Assembly (NCBI GenBank): GCA_030589945.1
Contig: JAUUZN010000021.1
Coordinates: 1 to 35,897, forward strand
Length of the DNA stretch: 35,897 nt
Origin: Gammaproteobacteria bacterium
GTDB taxonomy: Bacteria > Pseudomonadota > Gammaproteobacteria > Enterobacterales > GCA-2746155
Reading direction: 5' to 3'
Below, in pieces: positions 18,846 through 29,009 of this stretch. The translations under genes and the position numbers were made by a program. Each line of letters begins with the position of its first letter. The stretch's first letter is position 1. The notes beneath the pieces are model-generated. The model saw only the letters and a program-made list of their open reading frames with translations, was not told where the DNA came from and did not search any database.

Positions 18846-19892
18846 TTAGAGTGCTAGTTCTGTAAGAGATAATACTGACATTCTAACTGATTTGAACGTC
18901 TCTTCGTCTAAAGGTATCAAACCTTTTTCAGAAAGATAGCCTTCTTCACCCATGGCGTCTTCACTAGTAAACTCCGTTAAAAACTCTAGGATCCCTGGGA
19001 CCATACCTACATGAGCATTCTTAACATAAAAGAACAGTGGTCTTGAAACAGGATATGAACCATCTGAGATACCTTCAAAGGTAGGTTCAGTTCCATCAAC
19101 TTTCGACCCCTGTAGTTTGTCAGAGTTTTGATCGAGGAAACTAAAGCCAAAGACACCAAAGGCATTCGGATTAGCCGATAATTTTTGTACAATTAGATTG
19201 TCATTCTCACCAGCTTCAATGTAGACGTGATCTTCACGTACCGAATGACAAATTGTCTTATATTGTTTTTTGTTAGTTTTCTTAATTGCTTTTATCCATG
19301 AAAATGTCTTACAACCACCCTCTAAAACGAGTTCTGCAAAGGCGTCTCTTGTTCCAGATGTTGGAGGAGGTCCTAGCACTTCAATTTTTGTAGTGGGTAA
19401 CGTTGGATTGATTTCATCCCAAGTTGTATAAGGATTTTCGACTAACTTTTCAGAACCATCTTTAGCAGGTACGTCCTTTGCTAAGGCTAGAAATAATTCT
19501 CTTCTGGATACTGTCATTTGAGCCGATTTTTTTGAATTTGCAATAACAATACCATCATAGCCAATGAGAACTTCAGTGATGGAAGTGACTCCATTTTTCT
19601 GGCATTGATCAAATTCGCTTTTCTTTATGCGCCTTGATGCGTTTGACATATCGGGTGTATCAATAGCAGTACTGGCACAAAATAGTTTCATACCGCCACC
19701 GGTACCAGTTGATTCAATCTTCGGTGTTTTAAAGTCTGTTACCTTACCAAATCGTTCAGCAACAATGGTTGAAAACGGATAGACCGTTGAAGAACCAACC
19801 ACGTTGATATTCTCACGACCCGCCGCAGAGAGGATGGCTGTATACCCAACAACCGCTATAAATAGTGCTTGTTTAAATAATAGTTTAGTCAT
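18846..19892 (-). CDS. pstS: Phosphate-binding periplasmic protein PstS
   Basis: Signal peptide, INVVGSSTVYPFSTIVAERFG, ESTGTGGGMKLFC, PPTSGTRDAF. First gene of pstSCAB-phoU. Confidence 0.95.
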   Translation of the reverse strand: MTKLLFKQALFIAVVGYTAILSAAGRENINVVGSSTVYPFSTIVAERFGKVTDFKTPKIESTGTGGGMKLFCASTAIDTPDMSNASRRIKKSEFDQCQKNGVTSITEVLIGYDGIVIANSKKSAQMTVSRRELFLALAKDVPAKDGSEKLVENPYTTWDEINPTLPTTKIEVLGPPPTSGTRDAFAELVLEGGCKTFSWIKAIKKTNKKQYKTICHSVREDHVYIEAGENDNLIVQKLSANPNAFGVFGFSFLDQNSDKLQGSKVDGTEPTFEGISDGSYPVSRPLFFYVKNAHVGMVPGILEFLTEFTSEDAMGEEGYLSEKGLIPLDEETFKSVRMSVLSLTELAL

Positions 19893-19940
19893 TTTAGTTT
19901 CTCTTTGTTTATTAATTGATGATAAGAATCATAGGTTCTG

Positions 19941-19961
19941 TTTATGACAGCTTTATGACAG
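19941..19961 (-). promoter_or_regulatory. Pho box upstream of pstS
   Basis: Minus strand CTGTCATAAAGCTGTCATAAA: two direct CTGTCAT repeats with 11-bp period, matching the PhoB consensus. Confidence 0.9.
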
Positions 19962-20042
19962 CCTGAAAAAACAGTCATTAAATTTGCTAAGGATGGGACA
20001 GAATAATCTTTTAGGGTAGGAACAAACTGTTGTTAATTCGAT

Positions 20043-21362
20043 CTAATGTTTTTTTGAAGCATCGCTGAACAAAACGCGAGATCGCGGAAAACAGGCCGTA
20101 AAGGTAGAACCTTTACCCTGTTCACTTTGGACATCTAAATAACCACCAAAATTATCAAGGATGTGCTTAACAATTGACAATCCTAAGCCTGTGCCGACAA
20201 CTTTTTGGCTTCGCTCAATGTGAACTCTATAAAAGCGTTCTGTCAATCTCGACAAATGCTCTCTTGCGATACCCTCTCCGAAATCAGTGATCGCGAGACA
20301 TGCTTGGCCGTCATCCGATAGGCTCCAACAAATCTTTATTGTGGATTTTTCTTTCGAATACTTGATGGCGTTACTGAGCAAGTTTTGACACAGACTATAA
20401 AAGTCTCGTTCAATGACTTTTAAGTTAAGTGTGCTATCAACGGTTAACTCAAAATCATTCCCAGTGGCATTATGGGTTACTTTAAAATCGGCAACTAGAC
20501 GATTTAACAACATTGCCACATTAATCACCTCACCACTGCTGACTGAATAACGGCTCTCTTCTAGTTTAGAGAGTACCAATAGATCGTTAAGAATCTGTTC
20601 CATTCTCAGTGCCTGCTGTGAAGCACTTTTAATAACCTTCCCAATGGCAGGTGGTAACTCTTCTTCTGTTTCTAAAATTTCCAAATAACCCGATATTACA
20701 GTCAAAGGTGTTCTTAGTTCGTGAGAAGCATTAGCTATGAATGCTTTACGCAATTTTTGTACTGCAAGTCTTTGGCTAATATCACTAACCACCAAGAGTG
20801 TTTTATCATCACCATAGTGTTTTCTGAACACTGATAATCTAGTCTGAGAATCAATTGGTGAGGTCATTTCAAGCACAGATTCTTCTTCATCAGATGAAAA
20901 AAGTTTATTCAGTTCAACATCTCTAATGATGTTATCGAAGCGCTGTCCAATATCCTTTTGACTGTCTATACCTAATAATTTTTCAGCGCGCTTATTAGAC
21001 CATTCAATTTCCCTATTTTTACTGAGTATGATGGTCGCATCGGGTAATGCTGACATGATCGCATGATAGTGAGTTGCTACTTTAGTGAGTTGCTTCTTTC
21101 GGTCTTTATTTGATTTCTGCGAACGATAAATATGCTGGACTGTAAGTTGCCAAACACCTGTTGTATCGGGTGCTGAATTTTTGGGAGCACCTTTTCTAAT
21201 CCACCGCTCAAAAGTCTTTAACTGATAGAGATTCCAACCAATGTACAGACCACTGTGCAAAACCACTGAAAACAGCCAGTATCCTGAAACAGCACCCAAT
21301 AAAAGGGTCGATAGAATCAGGGAAAAAATCCGAATAAACTCGATGCTCCATGCCGTATTCAT
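20043..21362 (-). CDS. phoR: Phosphate regulon sensor histidine kinase PhoR
   Basis: 439 aa. N-terminal TM, PAS-like segment (MSALPDATIILSKNREIEWSNKRAEKLLG), FIANASHELRTPLTVISGYLE, GTGLGLSIVKHIL. Confidence 0.96.
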   Translation of the reverse strand: MNTAWSIEFIRIFSLILSTLLLGAVSGYWLFSVVLHSGLYIGWNLYQLKTFERWIRKGAPKNSAPDTTGVWQLTVQHIYRSQKSNKDRKKQLTKVATHYHAIMSALPDATIILSKNREIEWSNKRAEKLLGIDSQKDIGQRFDNIIRDVELNKLFSSDEEESVLEMTSPIDSQTRLSVFRKHYGDDKTLLVVSDISQRLAVQKLRKAFIANASHELRTPLTVISGYLEILETEEELPPAIGKVIKSASQQALRMEQILNDLLVLSKLEESRYSVSSGEVINVAMLLNRLVADFKVTHNATGNDFELTVDSTLNLKVIERDFYSLCQNLLSNAIKYSKEKSTIKICWSLSDDGQACLAITDFGEGIAREHLSRLTERFYRVHIERSQKVVGTGLGLSIVKHILDNFGGYLDVQSEQGKGSTFTACFPRSRVLFSDASKKH

Positions 21363-21365
21363 TCG

Positions 21366-22067
21366 CTACACAGTGCCATCAGTAAACATATATCCCATGC
21401 TTCTAACTGTCACAAAATAGCTGTCTTTATTAAAAGGTTTGAGTATTTTACGCAACCGTAACATATGTACATCAACAGTACGCTCATCAAGATAAACCCC
21501 CTGACCCCAGACAAAATCAAGCAATTGAGCACGAGTATAAACTTTGTTTTTGTGAGTGAGGAAAAACTTTATTAAATTAAACTCTGTACCTCCGACGGTC
21601 ACAAAATCATCATCAATGGATAATTGATGGCTGTCTAAATGTAGTTTAATTCCCATGATTTCAATGGATTGTTTTGCGGTCGAAGTAGAGCGACGAATGA
21701 GAGCTTTCACTCGCGCTTGAAACTCACGAATTGCCACCGGTTTGGTCATATAGTCGTCAGCGCCACTATCTAGGCCTTTAACCTTGTCCAATTCTTGAAC
21801 ACGGGCAGTTAACATCATGGTTGGGATATCACGCAACACCTCATTACTCTTGAGAGTCTTGATAAATTGTATGCCGGATTCGCCGGGCATCATCCAATCA
21901 ATTATCATGATATCAGGTCGTTCAGTTAATAAGATCTGTCGAGCCTGCTTTGCGCTCTCCGCTTCGATGACATCATAACCTTTTGTCTCAAGGGCATATT
22001 TTAACATCTCACGAATGGGCAACTCGTCTTCTATTAATAATATTTTAGCTGACATGGCTTGACTCAT
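21366..22067 (-). CDS. phoB: Phosphate regulon response regulator PhoB
   Basis: Receiver (ILLIEDELPIREMLKYALE, IIDWMMPGESGIQFIKTLK) and winged-helix domain (TVDVHMLRLRKILKP). Confidence 0.97.
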   Translation of the reverse strand: MSQAMSAKILLIEDELPIREMLKYALETKGYDVIEAESAKQARQILLTERPDIMIIDWMMPGESGIQFIKTLKSNEVLRDIPTMMLTARVQELDKVKGLDSGADDYMTKPVAIREFQARVKALIRRSTSTAKQSIEIMGIKLHLDSHQLSIDDDFVTVGGTEFNLIKFFLTHKNKVYTRAQLLDFVWGQGVYLDERTVDVHMLRLRKILKPFNKDSYFVTVRSMGYMFTDGTV

Positions 22068-22103
22068 TTTCCTGATCGCTGATGATGTAAGTCTCCATTA
22101 GAA

Positions 22104-22123
22104 TTATGACAACTTTATGACAA
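22104..22123 (-). promoter_or_regulatory. Pho box upstream of phoB
   Basis: Minus strand TTGTCATAAAGTTGTCATAA, two direct TTGTCAT repeats with 11-bp period. Confidence 0.85.
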
Positions 22124-22196
22124 GAAGTAATTATTTATAAAATCTACACTCATTTTGCATTTAACAGGATGACATTAGTCATACTCATATCGATAG

Positions 22197-23093
22197 TTAT
22201 TCATAATATTGTTTGATGCAGTTGATCACAGAGTCATCCCACTGGGGCATCCTAATATTAAAAGTTTCATTAATTCTAGAACAGTCCAACACCGAAAAAG
22301 CCGGACGTCTCGCAGCGGTTGGGTATTCGTCTGTGCTGATGGCTGATAATTTCTTAATTTTTAATGGCTCAAAAGATTGCGCCTGCTCAAAGATTGACCT
22401 TGCAAAACCATACCAACTGGTTTGACCCGAGGCGGTCAAATGGTATATCCCTGAAAGATTTTTTATCTGGCTAGGATCAGATTGAAATTGCTCACAAAGC
22501 TGAATTGTTGCTTTAGCGATATCATCACTGCGACTGGGTGAACCAATTTGATCGTCAACGACCGATAAACTTTCTCTTTCACGCGCTAATCGCAACATGG
22601 TTAGTAAAAAATTAGAGCCTCGCTTTCCATAGACCCAACTGGTACGCAGGATTAGATAGGGACAGGTGGAAATTTGAACCGCCTTTTCTCCCGCCAGCTT
22701 ACTTTTACCATAGATACTAATGGGATGAGTCTCATCAGATTCTCGCCATGGGGACTGTTCTAGTCCATCAAACACAAAGTCAGTTGAATAGTGGATTAGC
22801 AAACAATTTGTCCGACTACATAAGTCTGCTAAGTTTGAAGGAAGATCGGCATTCAATTTAAAAGCCTGTTCAATTTCAGTTTCTGCCAAATCAACAGCTG
22901 TATAGGCAATAGCATTAATAACAATATTGGGGCGAACCTCTTTAAAAACATTTTCTAATTCTGAAAAATGAGTCACATCAATCTCAAGGTCAGCAGCCGA
23001 CCGACCGACCGTCACCACTTCATAATTTGATTTAGCCTGTTCAACAAGCTCATGACCAATTTGCCCAGAGGGACCTAATATCAATATTTTCAA
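22197..23093 (-). CDS. rfbD: dTDP-4-dehydrorhamnose reductase (RmlD/RfbD family)
   Basis: 298 aa SDR: MKILILGPSGQIGHELVEQ, NAIAYTAVDLAETE, YSTDFVFDG, YGKSKLAGEKAV, RTSWVYG. Confidence 0.9.
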   Translation of the reverse strand: MKILILGPSGQIGHELVEQAKSNYEVVTVGRSAADLEIDVTHFSELENVFKEVRPNIVINAIAYTAVDLAETEIEQAFKLNADLPSNLADLCSRTNCLLIHYSTDFVFDGLEQSPWRESDETHPISIYGKSKLAGEKAVQISTCPYLILRTSWVYGKRGSNFLLTMLRLARERESLSVVDDQIGSPSRSDDIAKATIQLCEQFQSDPSQIKNLSGIYHLTASGQTSWYGFARSIFEQAQSFEPLKIKKLSAISTDEYPTAARRPAFSVLDCSRINETFNIRMPQWDDSVINCIKQYYE

Positions 23094-23192
23094 CAGATGA
23101 TTCCTGAAATTGTATTTCTTAATTATTAATGATTAACAACATTGTAATCTAGAGTATTTGTTGTTGCAAAAGATAGAACAAAAAAATAAGGC

Positions 23193-23220
23193 AAAAAAAT
23201 GGCGCCATTATGACGCCATA
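23193..23220 (-). terminator. Rho-independent terminator downstream of comEA-like gene
   Basis: Minus strand TATGGCGTCATAATGGCGCCATTTTTTT: ATGGCG/CGCCAT stem followed by T-tract. Confidence 0.7.
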
Positions 23221-23257
23221 CTCACTTACTAAGGTTGAGTATTTCTATCGGTAAACT

Positions 23258-23590
23258 TTAAAGCTTAAGTTTATGACGATTTTTTTCTAAAGTGACCGCA
23301 CCGATGCCTTTAACACCAAGTAGTCCATCGAGTGTTTTAAAGTCACCGATTCTTTTTCGATAGGCTACAATAGTTTTTGCCTTAGAAATGCCAACACCAC
23401 TGAGTACATCAGCAATTTCCTCGGCCGATGCAGTGTTAATATTGACAGTCAAAGATTTAAACGTTTGTTGTGATCCCTTGCTGATGTCACCTGCATAGAA
23501 GGGACCTGCATAGAGGGGACTCATCAAGAAACTACTCAGAAGTGAACTCAGTAATAGAGCCGCGGTTAATTTAACGATTGAATGAAGCAT
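23258..23590 (-). CDS. ComEA-family helix-hairpin-helix DNA-binding protein
   Basis: 110 aa. N-terminal signal, then VNINTASAEEIADVLSGVGISKAKTIVAYRKRIGDFKTLDGLLGVKGIGAVTLEKNRHKL (HhH). Confidence 0.9.
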   Translation of the reverse strand: MLHSIVKLTAALLLSSLLSSFLMSPLYAGPFYAGDISKGSQQTFKSLTVNINTASAEEIADVLSGVGISKAKTIVAYRKRIGDFKTLDGLLGVKGIGAVTLEKNRHKLKL

Positions 23591-23649
23591 TTTTATTCCT
23601 CCCTGGAATTAATCGTATTGCATCCTTGCAACAAACAAAGATTAAAACA

Positions 23650-24372
23650 TCAGGGTCGTGAAGCCAACCATAAATCGATGGAATCCGAAATATCGCACAT
23701 AGATTTAAGAGGGTCGCTCGCCTTGGTGACGGGCCGACCAATCACCAAATAGTCTGAGCCAGCATTGAGAGCATCAACTGGAGTCATTATACGCTGTTGG
23801 TCGTCTGTCGCTGATCCTGTGGGGCGTATACCCGGTGTGACCAATAAAAAATCATCATTGAGAGAGGATCTCAAAGATTCCGCTTCAAGTGCTGAACAGA
23901 CCACTCCATCGAGACCACTTTGTTCTGCTAATTTCGCTAGTTGAACTACACGCTCTTCAATAGATGATTCAATACCTGTCTCAGCGAGATCATCAACACT
24001 CATGCTTGTCAGAACCGTAACCGCAATGAGTTTCGGAGCCTGCTGATTAAATTGTTGTAGAGCCTCAGCCGCTGTTTCCATCATTTTTCGGCCGCCACTG
24101 GCATGCACATTAACCATCCAAACACCCAAGTCAGCTGCAGCTAAACAGGCCTTGGCGACTGTGTTTGGAATATCGTGAAATTTAAGATCAAGAAATAGTT
24201 CAAAGTCTTTGCTGTGTAACTGTTTAATAAATTCTGGACCAAAACGAGTAAACATCTCTTTGCCGACTTTAAGTCGGCATTTTTTAGGATCGAGCTGATC
24301 AGCCAGTGATAATGCGGCATCTTTATTATCGAAGTCCAATGCGACGATGAGTCGAGATTGATCATTATTCAT
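23650..24372 (-). CDS. pyrF: Orotidine 5'-phosphate decarboxylase
   Basis: [67 protein letters not shown]. Confidence 0.97.
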   Translation of the reverse strand: MNNDQSRLIVALDFDNKDAALSLADQLDPKKCRLKVGKEMFTRFGPEFIKQLHSKDFELFLDLKFHDIPNTVAKACLAAADLGVWMVNVHASGGRKMMETAAEALQQFNQQAPKLIAVTVLTSMSVDDLAETGIESSIEERVVQLAKLAEQSGLDGVVCSALEAESLRSSLNDDFLLVTPGIRPTGSATDDQQRIMTPVDALNAGSDYLVIGRPVTKASDPLKSMCDISDSIDLWLASRP

Positions 24373-24423
24373 TAAAGTAGATTTTCCTTAACGTCGTTTA
24401 GTTTATTTATATTCATAAGGTGG

Positions 24424-25596
24424 TTATTCACCCTCGATACCAAAAATAGGCTTTGTGGTTCCCCATTCTGAACAGCTAGGACATTTCCAAAATAAAGTTT
24501 TACCCGAAAATCCACATTCAACGCAACAGTAAACAGGTTTCTGAATCATTAATTTCATCACTAGCCCGTGAAGTAATTCTAAATTATTTTTCGCTTCACC
24601 AGAGGCGTGTTGAATGTGCATTTGAATGAGTTGTTCCAAACCTTTTAGTGAAGGGTTTGCCCGTAAATAATCACTAATTAAGGTCGCAGCACTCTGATCC
24701 CCCTCTTGCGATTGCAGTAATGTAGCCAGCGCCAGTAACACCGACACGCCTGCACCTTTATCAAGGCATTCTTGAAGGTATTGGGTGAGTTCTTGTTCGC
24801 CATTAACTTGCTGATAGCACTGGAGTAAGTCATCCAGTACTTCAGGTAAGTAGGCAATGTCCTGATGTCGAATACGCCGATAGGAAGCAATTGCTTTTTT
24901 ATATTTACCCGCCTGACGAAATAATTTACCCTCCAACATACTGGCCCGCACCGATGCGCGATTTGACTTTAAAGCTTTGTTTATTGCATCAAAAGCAGCT
25001 TTAGAATTACCCTTTGCAATCTCATCCTCGGCTATTTCACAGTAGTAATGAGCGATATTATGTATTCGGCTTTCTGTAGAGTTCTGTTCAATTTGTAAGC
25101 TCATGCGAATGGCTTTTGGCCAATCTTTCATTTGCTGATAAATAGTATCAAGATGAATAAGACTGGTTAATTGATGTTGTTGATCTTTGAGCAGCTCTTC
25201 AAATAAATTTTCAGCCCGGTCAAATAACCCCGCAGCCATATAATCTGATGCCAATTCTAACAATGCTAATTTACGAATATTGCCCGTAAGTGAAGGACGG
25301 GCAATTAAATTTTGATGGATGCGAATTGCTCGGTCCACTTCCCCGCGACGTCTAAATAGATTTCCTAGTGCAAGATGTGTCTCTACCGTTTCACTGTCCA
25401 CCTGTAATAGTTCTATAAAGGCATCGATTGCTTTATCGGGCTCTTCATTGAGTAGAAAGTTTAAGCCTGTAAAATATCCGGGTGCAAGGCGTCTTTCCAA
25501 ATTTTTTGGCTGCGCTTTTTTTCGACCAATTCTATAGCCTGACCAGACCGCAAGAGGCAATAATAAAAACAGGGCAGGCAGCAATATTTCCTGCAT
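24424..25596 (-). CDS. lapB: Lipopolysaccharide assembly protein LapB (TPR + rubredoxin-like domain)
   Basis: N-terminal TM, YFTGLNFLLNEEPDKAIDAFIELL TPRs, C-terminal YCCVECGFSGKTLFWKCPSCSEWGTTKPI. Confidence 0.95.
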   Translation of the reverse strand: MQEILLPALFLLLPLAVWSGYRIGRKKAQPKNLERRLAPGYFTGLNFLLNEEPDKAIDAFIELLQVDSETVETHLALGNLFRRRGEVDRAIRIHQNLIARPSLTGNIRKLALLELASDYMAAGLFDRAENLFEELLKDQQHQLTSLIHLDTIYQQMKDWPKAIRMSLQIEQNSTESRIHNIAHYYCEIAEDEIAKGNSKAAFDAINKALKSNRASVRASMLEGKLFRQAGKYKKAIASYRRIRHQDIAYLPEVLDDLLQCYQQVNGEQELTQYLQECLDKGAGVSVLLALATLLQSQEGDQSAATLISDYLRANPSLKGLEQLIQMHIQHASGEAKNNLELLHGLVMKLMIQKPVYCCVECGFSGKTLFWKCPSCSEWGTTKPIFGIEGE

Positions 25597-25890
25597 TTAG
25601 TATGGATCCTTCACCGGTAGTTCACGTAAATTAGCGAGTTCTTGATTATTAATATTGATGGTGTTTTTTAACCTGCGTATCTCCAGGCGAGATTTTAAAT
25701 AGGTGCCTGACACCAGTAGTAAGGCCATGATTGCGCCACCTGCGAAACAGGCGAGCAATAGATAAGTGAGCCGAATCTCACCCTCTCCAACAAAGTAATT
25801 GATTAAAATAACACCATCATTTAAGGCAGCAAATGCAGCTGTAAGGCCTAAAAACAATATCACTAAAAAAAACTGTACCAATGCTCTCAC
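25597..25890 (-). CDS. lapA: Lipopolysaccharide assembly protein LapA (DUF1049)
   Basis: 97 aa, two TM helices followed by a basic coiled segment; directly upstream of lapB. Confidence 0.85.
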   Translation of the reverse strand: MRALVQFFLVILFLGLTAAFAALNDGVILINYFVGEGEIRLTYLLLACFAGGAIMALLLVSGTYLKSRLEIRRLKNTININNQELANLRELPVKDPY

Positions 25891-25944
25891 GCATGTTCTC
25901 CCAGATGTGGCTTATGTGACTACTTCTATTGTAGCCCGATCGGC

Positions 25945-25974
25945 AAAAAAAAGTACGCTTTATTGAGCGCACTT
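25945..25974 (-). terminator. Rho-independent terminator downstream of ihfB
   Basis: Minus strand AGTGCGCTCAATAAAGCGTACTTTTTTTT. Confidence 0.7.
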
Positions 25975-26058
25975 TGAATGGGTTGAACACTAAGATTTAA
26001 TTTAGATTCTGGATATGAATTAGACTTTCTTCAGTTAGAAATACTGATGAGTCGTCAA

Positions 26059-26352
26059 TTAGTCTCTTTGTAGCGCATTATTCACACGCTCACGCAACTC
26101 TTTACCAGGTTTGAAGTGAGGCACCGACTTGCCTTCTAAAACAACTGACTCACCGGTTTTAGGGTTTCTTCCCACCCGTGGTGCGCGATAGTGCAATGAG
26201 AAACTACCAAAACCTCTGATTTCTATGCGATCACCATCGGCCAGTGCCTGCGCCATATGTTCAAGTGTTGTCTTAACTACCAGCTCAACATCTTTAAATG
26301 ATAATTGTGTCTGTTTACTCGCCAAACGTTCAATTAATTCTGATTTAGTCAT
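26059..26352 (-). CDS. ihfB: Integration host factor beta subunit; start placed at MTKSEL
   Basis: [91 protein letters not shown]. The ORF track extends upstream to 26451, which is unlikely. Confidence 0.96.
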   Translation of the reverse strand: MTKSELIERLASKQTQLSFKDVELVVKTTLEHMAQALADGDRIEIRGFGSFSLHYRAPRVGRNPKTGESVVLEGKSVPHFKPGKELRERVNNALQRD

Positions 26353-26500
26353 TGCCATAATATTTTTTAACTTTCCAAAATTTACCAAAAATCTTATTAA
26401 TTTCAATAGTATAGGAACAGTATATATAAATTTTATTGAAATGCAAAACAATCTAATAAGATTATCAATAATCTTTTAGGATCATTTATAGTGTTAAAAC

Positions 26501-26529
26501 AAAACAGCCGGCACAAGGCCGGCTGTTGG
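26501..26529 (-). terminator. Rho-independent terminator downstream of rpsA
   Basis: AACAGCCGGC-acaag-GCCGGCTGTT perfect 10-bp stem (26503-26527), followed on the minus strand by TTTTGTTTT. Confidence 0.85.
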
Positions 26530-26549
26530 GAACAAAATTTCGAAGAAGT

Positions 26550-28232
26550 TTAGTCTTCAGAATTGTTCATTTTTTGCTTTAACAAATCACCTAAAGTAGA
26601 TGGTCCGCTTTCAGGTTCAGCAGCCTGGCTGTAATCCGCCATAGCTTCTTCTTCCTCAGCAACAAAGCGAGCTTTAATTGATAGGCTAATTACGCGGTTC
26701 TTACGATCAAGACCAAGTAACTTAGCTTCAACTTCTTCACCCTCTTTCAAGCTGTTGCGAGCATCTTCAACACGGTCAACACTGATTTCGCCAACGCGTA
26801 GATAACCTTCTACATTGTCAGCAAGAGTGATAACCGCACCTTTAGCATCAACTTCTTTGATAATACCTTTGATGATAGTGCCTTTAGGGTTTGCATCAAT
26901 GAAATCACTCATTGGGTCAGCTTCAACCTGCTTGATACCTAAAGAGATACGTTCACGTTCAGCATCAACCGATAATACAACAGCTTCAACATCATCACCC
27001 TTCTTGAAATCACGAACAGCGTCTTCGCCAGTCGCATGCCAAGAAATGTCAGACAAGTGAACCAATCCATCAATACCACCGTCTAGACCGATAAAGATAC
27101 CGAAGTCAGTGATTGATTTGATAACACCGTTAACCTTGTCACCCTTGTTGCATGTAGCAGCAAATTCATTCCATGGATTAGCAATACATTGCTTAATACC
27201 TAGAGATATACGACGACGTTCTTCGTCAATATCAAGAACCATGACTTCAACTTCATCACCTAGGTTAACAATCTTGCTTGGGTGGATGTTTTTGTTAGTC
27301 CAATCCATTTCAGAAACGTGTACAAGTCCTTCAACACCTTCTTGAATTTCTACAAAACAACCATAGTCTGTCAAGTTAGTAACACGACCAGTGAGTCGAC
27401 TACCTTCAGGATGACGGTTAGCAATAGCTACCCATGGATCTTCACCAAGCTGCTTAAGACCAAGAGATACACGTGTACGCTCACGATCAAACTTAAGTAC
27501 CTTAACGGTAATTTCGTCACCAACCTGTACAACTTCAGAAGGATGCTTAACACGCTTCCAAGCCATATCAGTGATGTGAAGTAGGCCATCAACGCCGCCT
27601 AGATCTACAAATGCACCGTAATCAGTTAAGTTCTTGATTATACCCTTAGTTTCCATACCTTCTTGCATGTTCTCTAATAGTTCATCACGCTCAGCGCTAT
27701 TCTCAGTTTCGATAACAGCACGTCTAGATACAACAACGTTGTTACGTTTCTGGTCAAGCTTGATCACTTTAAATTCTAAATCAACACCTTCCAGATGCGT
27801 TGTGTCACGTACTGGACGCACATCAACCAATGAACCTGGTAAGAATGCTCTGATGGTCATCACGTCTACCGTGAATCCACCTTTCACTTTACTAGTGATA
27901 ATACCCGTAACTGTATCACTTGCTTCATAGGCTTCTTCAAGACTAATCCAAGATTCAGCACGTTTAGCTTTTTCACGAGAAAGTTTAGTTTCGCCAAATC
28001 CGTCTTCCACTGCATCAAGTGCAACTTTAACTTCATCACCGACATTAATATTTAAATCACCATTGTCATCTCTAAATTGAACCAATGGAATTACACCTTC
28101 AGATTTCAATCCAGCGTTAACAGTTACGTTTTCACTATCAATGGCTACAATGGTACCGTTGATGATTGATCCGGGAGATAATTGGATTTCCTTGAGGGAT
28201 TCCTCAAAGAGTTCTGCGAATGATTCGCTCAT
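26550..28232 (-). CDS. rpsA: 30S ribosomal protein S1
   Basis: 560 aa, six S1 repeats (e.g. [45 protein letters not shown]). Confidence 0.98.
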   Translation of the reverse strand: MSESFAELFEESLKEIQLSPGSIINGTIVAIDSENVTVNAGLKSEGVIPLVQFRDDNGDLNINVGDEVKVALDAVEDGFGETKLSREKAKRAESWISLEEAYEASDTVTGIITSKVKGGFTVDVMTIRAFLPGSLVDVRPVRDTTHLEGVDLEFKVIKLDQKRNNVVVSRRAVIETENSAERDELLENMQEGMETKGIIKNLTDYGAFVDLGGVDGLLHITDMAWKRVKHPSEVVQVGDEITVKVLKFDRERTRVSLGLKQLGEDPWVAIANRHPEGSRLTGRVTNLTDYGCFVEIQEGVEGLVHVSEMDWTNKNIHPSKIVNLGDEVEVMVLDIDEERRRISLGIKQCIANPWNEFAATCNKGDKVNGVIKSITDFGIFIGLDGGIDGLVHLSDISWHATGEDAVRDFKKGDDVEAVVLSVDAERERISLGIKQVEADPMSDFIDANPKGTIIKGIIKEVDAKGAVITLADNVEGYLRVGEISVDRVEDARNSLKEGEEVEAKLLGLDRKNRVISLSIKARFVAEEEEAMADYSQAAEPESGPSTLGDLLKQKMNNSED

Positions 28233-28319
28233 TTCATTTTCCTATTTTTCGCCACAATCTTTTCCGTAGAACTGTGGATTACTAAAGTTAGTTCTGGATT
28301 CATCCTTGCCAGAACGGTT

Positions 28320-29003
28320 TTAAAATTCTGTTTCAGCAAACCTTTCGTTTACTAAAAGCATAAGCTTTTCAATGACTTGTTCAATCGTTAATGCCGTTGT
28401 ATCAATTTCTATGGCATCAACTGCTGCTACAAGTGGCGATATTGCTCGGTTCCTGTCCCGCTCATCACGCTCTTGTATAGCCCTTGAAAGGGTCGCGATA
28501 CTAACACTGTTTCCCTGCTCTTTCAACTGCTTATGACGACGCTTCGCTCTCTCATCAGCCGTAGCCGTTAAAAAGATCTTTAATCCGGCGTTCGGAAACA
28601 CCACCGTGCCCATGTCACGACCGTCTGCGACGAGTCCAGGCTCTTGATAAAATGCTTTCTGTCGTTGTAATAATGCGTGACGAACATCCTTCAATGCAGC
28701 GACTTTTGAAGCGGCTGCTCCGGTGATCTCTGTGCGCAATTGCTCGCTCACATCTTCGCCTTCCAAAATGACACGTGAGCCCTTCTCATCATCCAATGTA
28801 AACTGAACATCTAGGTGCGCTGCCAGAACAGTCACAGCAGTTTCGTTGTCGAGTTCAACACCATGATTATAACAGGCTATAGCGAGCACTCGATAAAGAG
28901 CGCCACTATCAAGGATATGCCAATTAAGACGATTCGCGATCGATTGAGAGATGGTGCCCTTGCCAGATCCGCCAGGGCCATCAATACAGATAATATTTTC
29001 CAT
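28320..29003 (-). CDS. cmk: Cytidylate kinase; ATG at 29003 preferred (ORF-track start at 29009 is TTG)
   Basis: ICIDGPGGSGKGTISQSIANRLNWHILDSGALYRVLAIA, VADGRDMGTVVFPNAGLKIFLTA. Confidence 0.96.
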   Translation of the reverse strand: MENIICIDGPGGSGKGTISQSIANRLNWHILDSGALYRVLAIACYNHGVELDNETAVTVLAAHLDVQFTLDDEKGSRVILEGEDVSEQLRTEITGAAASKVAALKDVRHALLQRQKAFYQEPGLVADGRDMGTVVFPNAGLKIFLTATADERAKRRHKQLKEQGNSVSIATLSRAIQERDERDRNRAISPLVAAVDAIEIDTTALTIEQVIEKLMLLVNERFAETEF

Positions 29004-29009
29004 GATCAA

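Noticed and set aside
26353-26451. N-terminal extension of IHF-beta
   Set aside because: Standard IHF-beta begins MTKSEL; the extension is AT-rich leader sequence with no homology expected.
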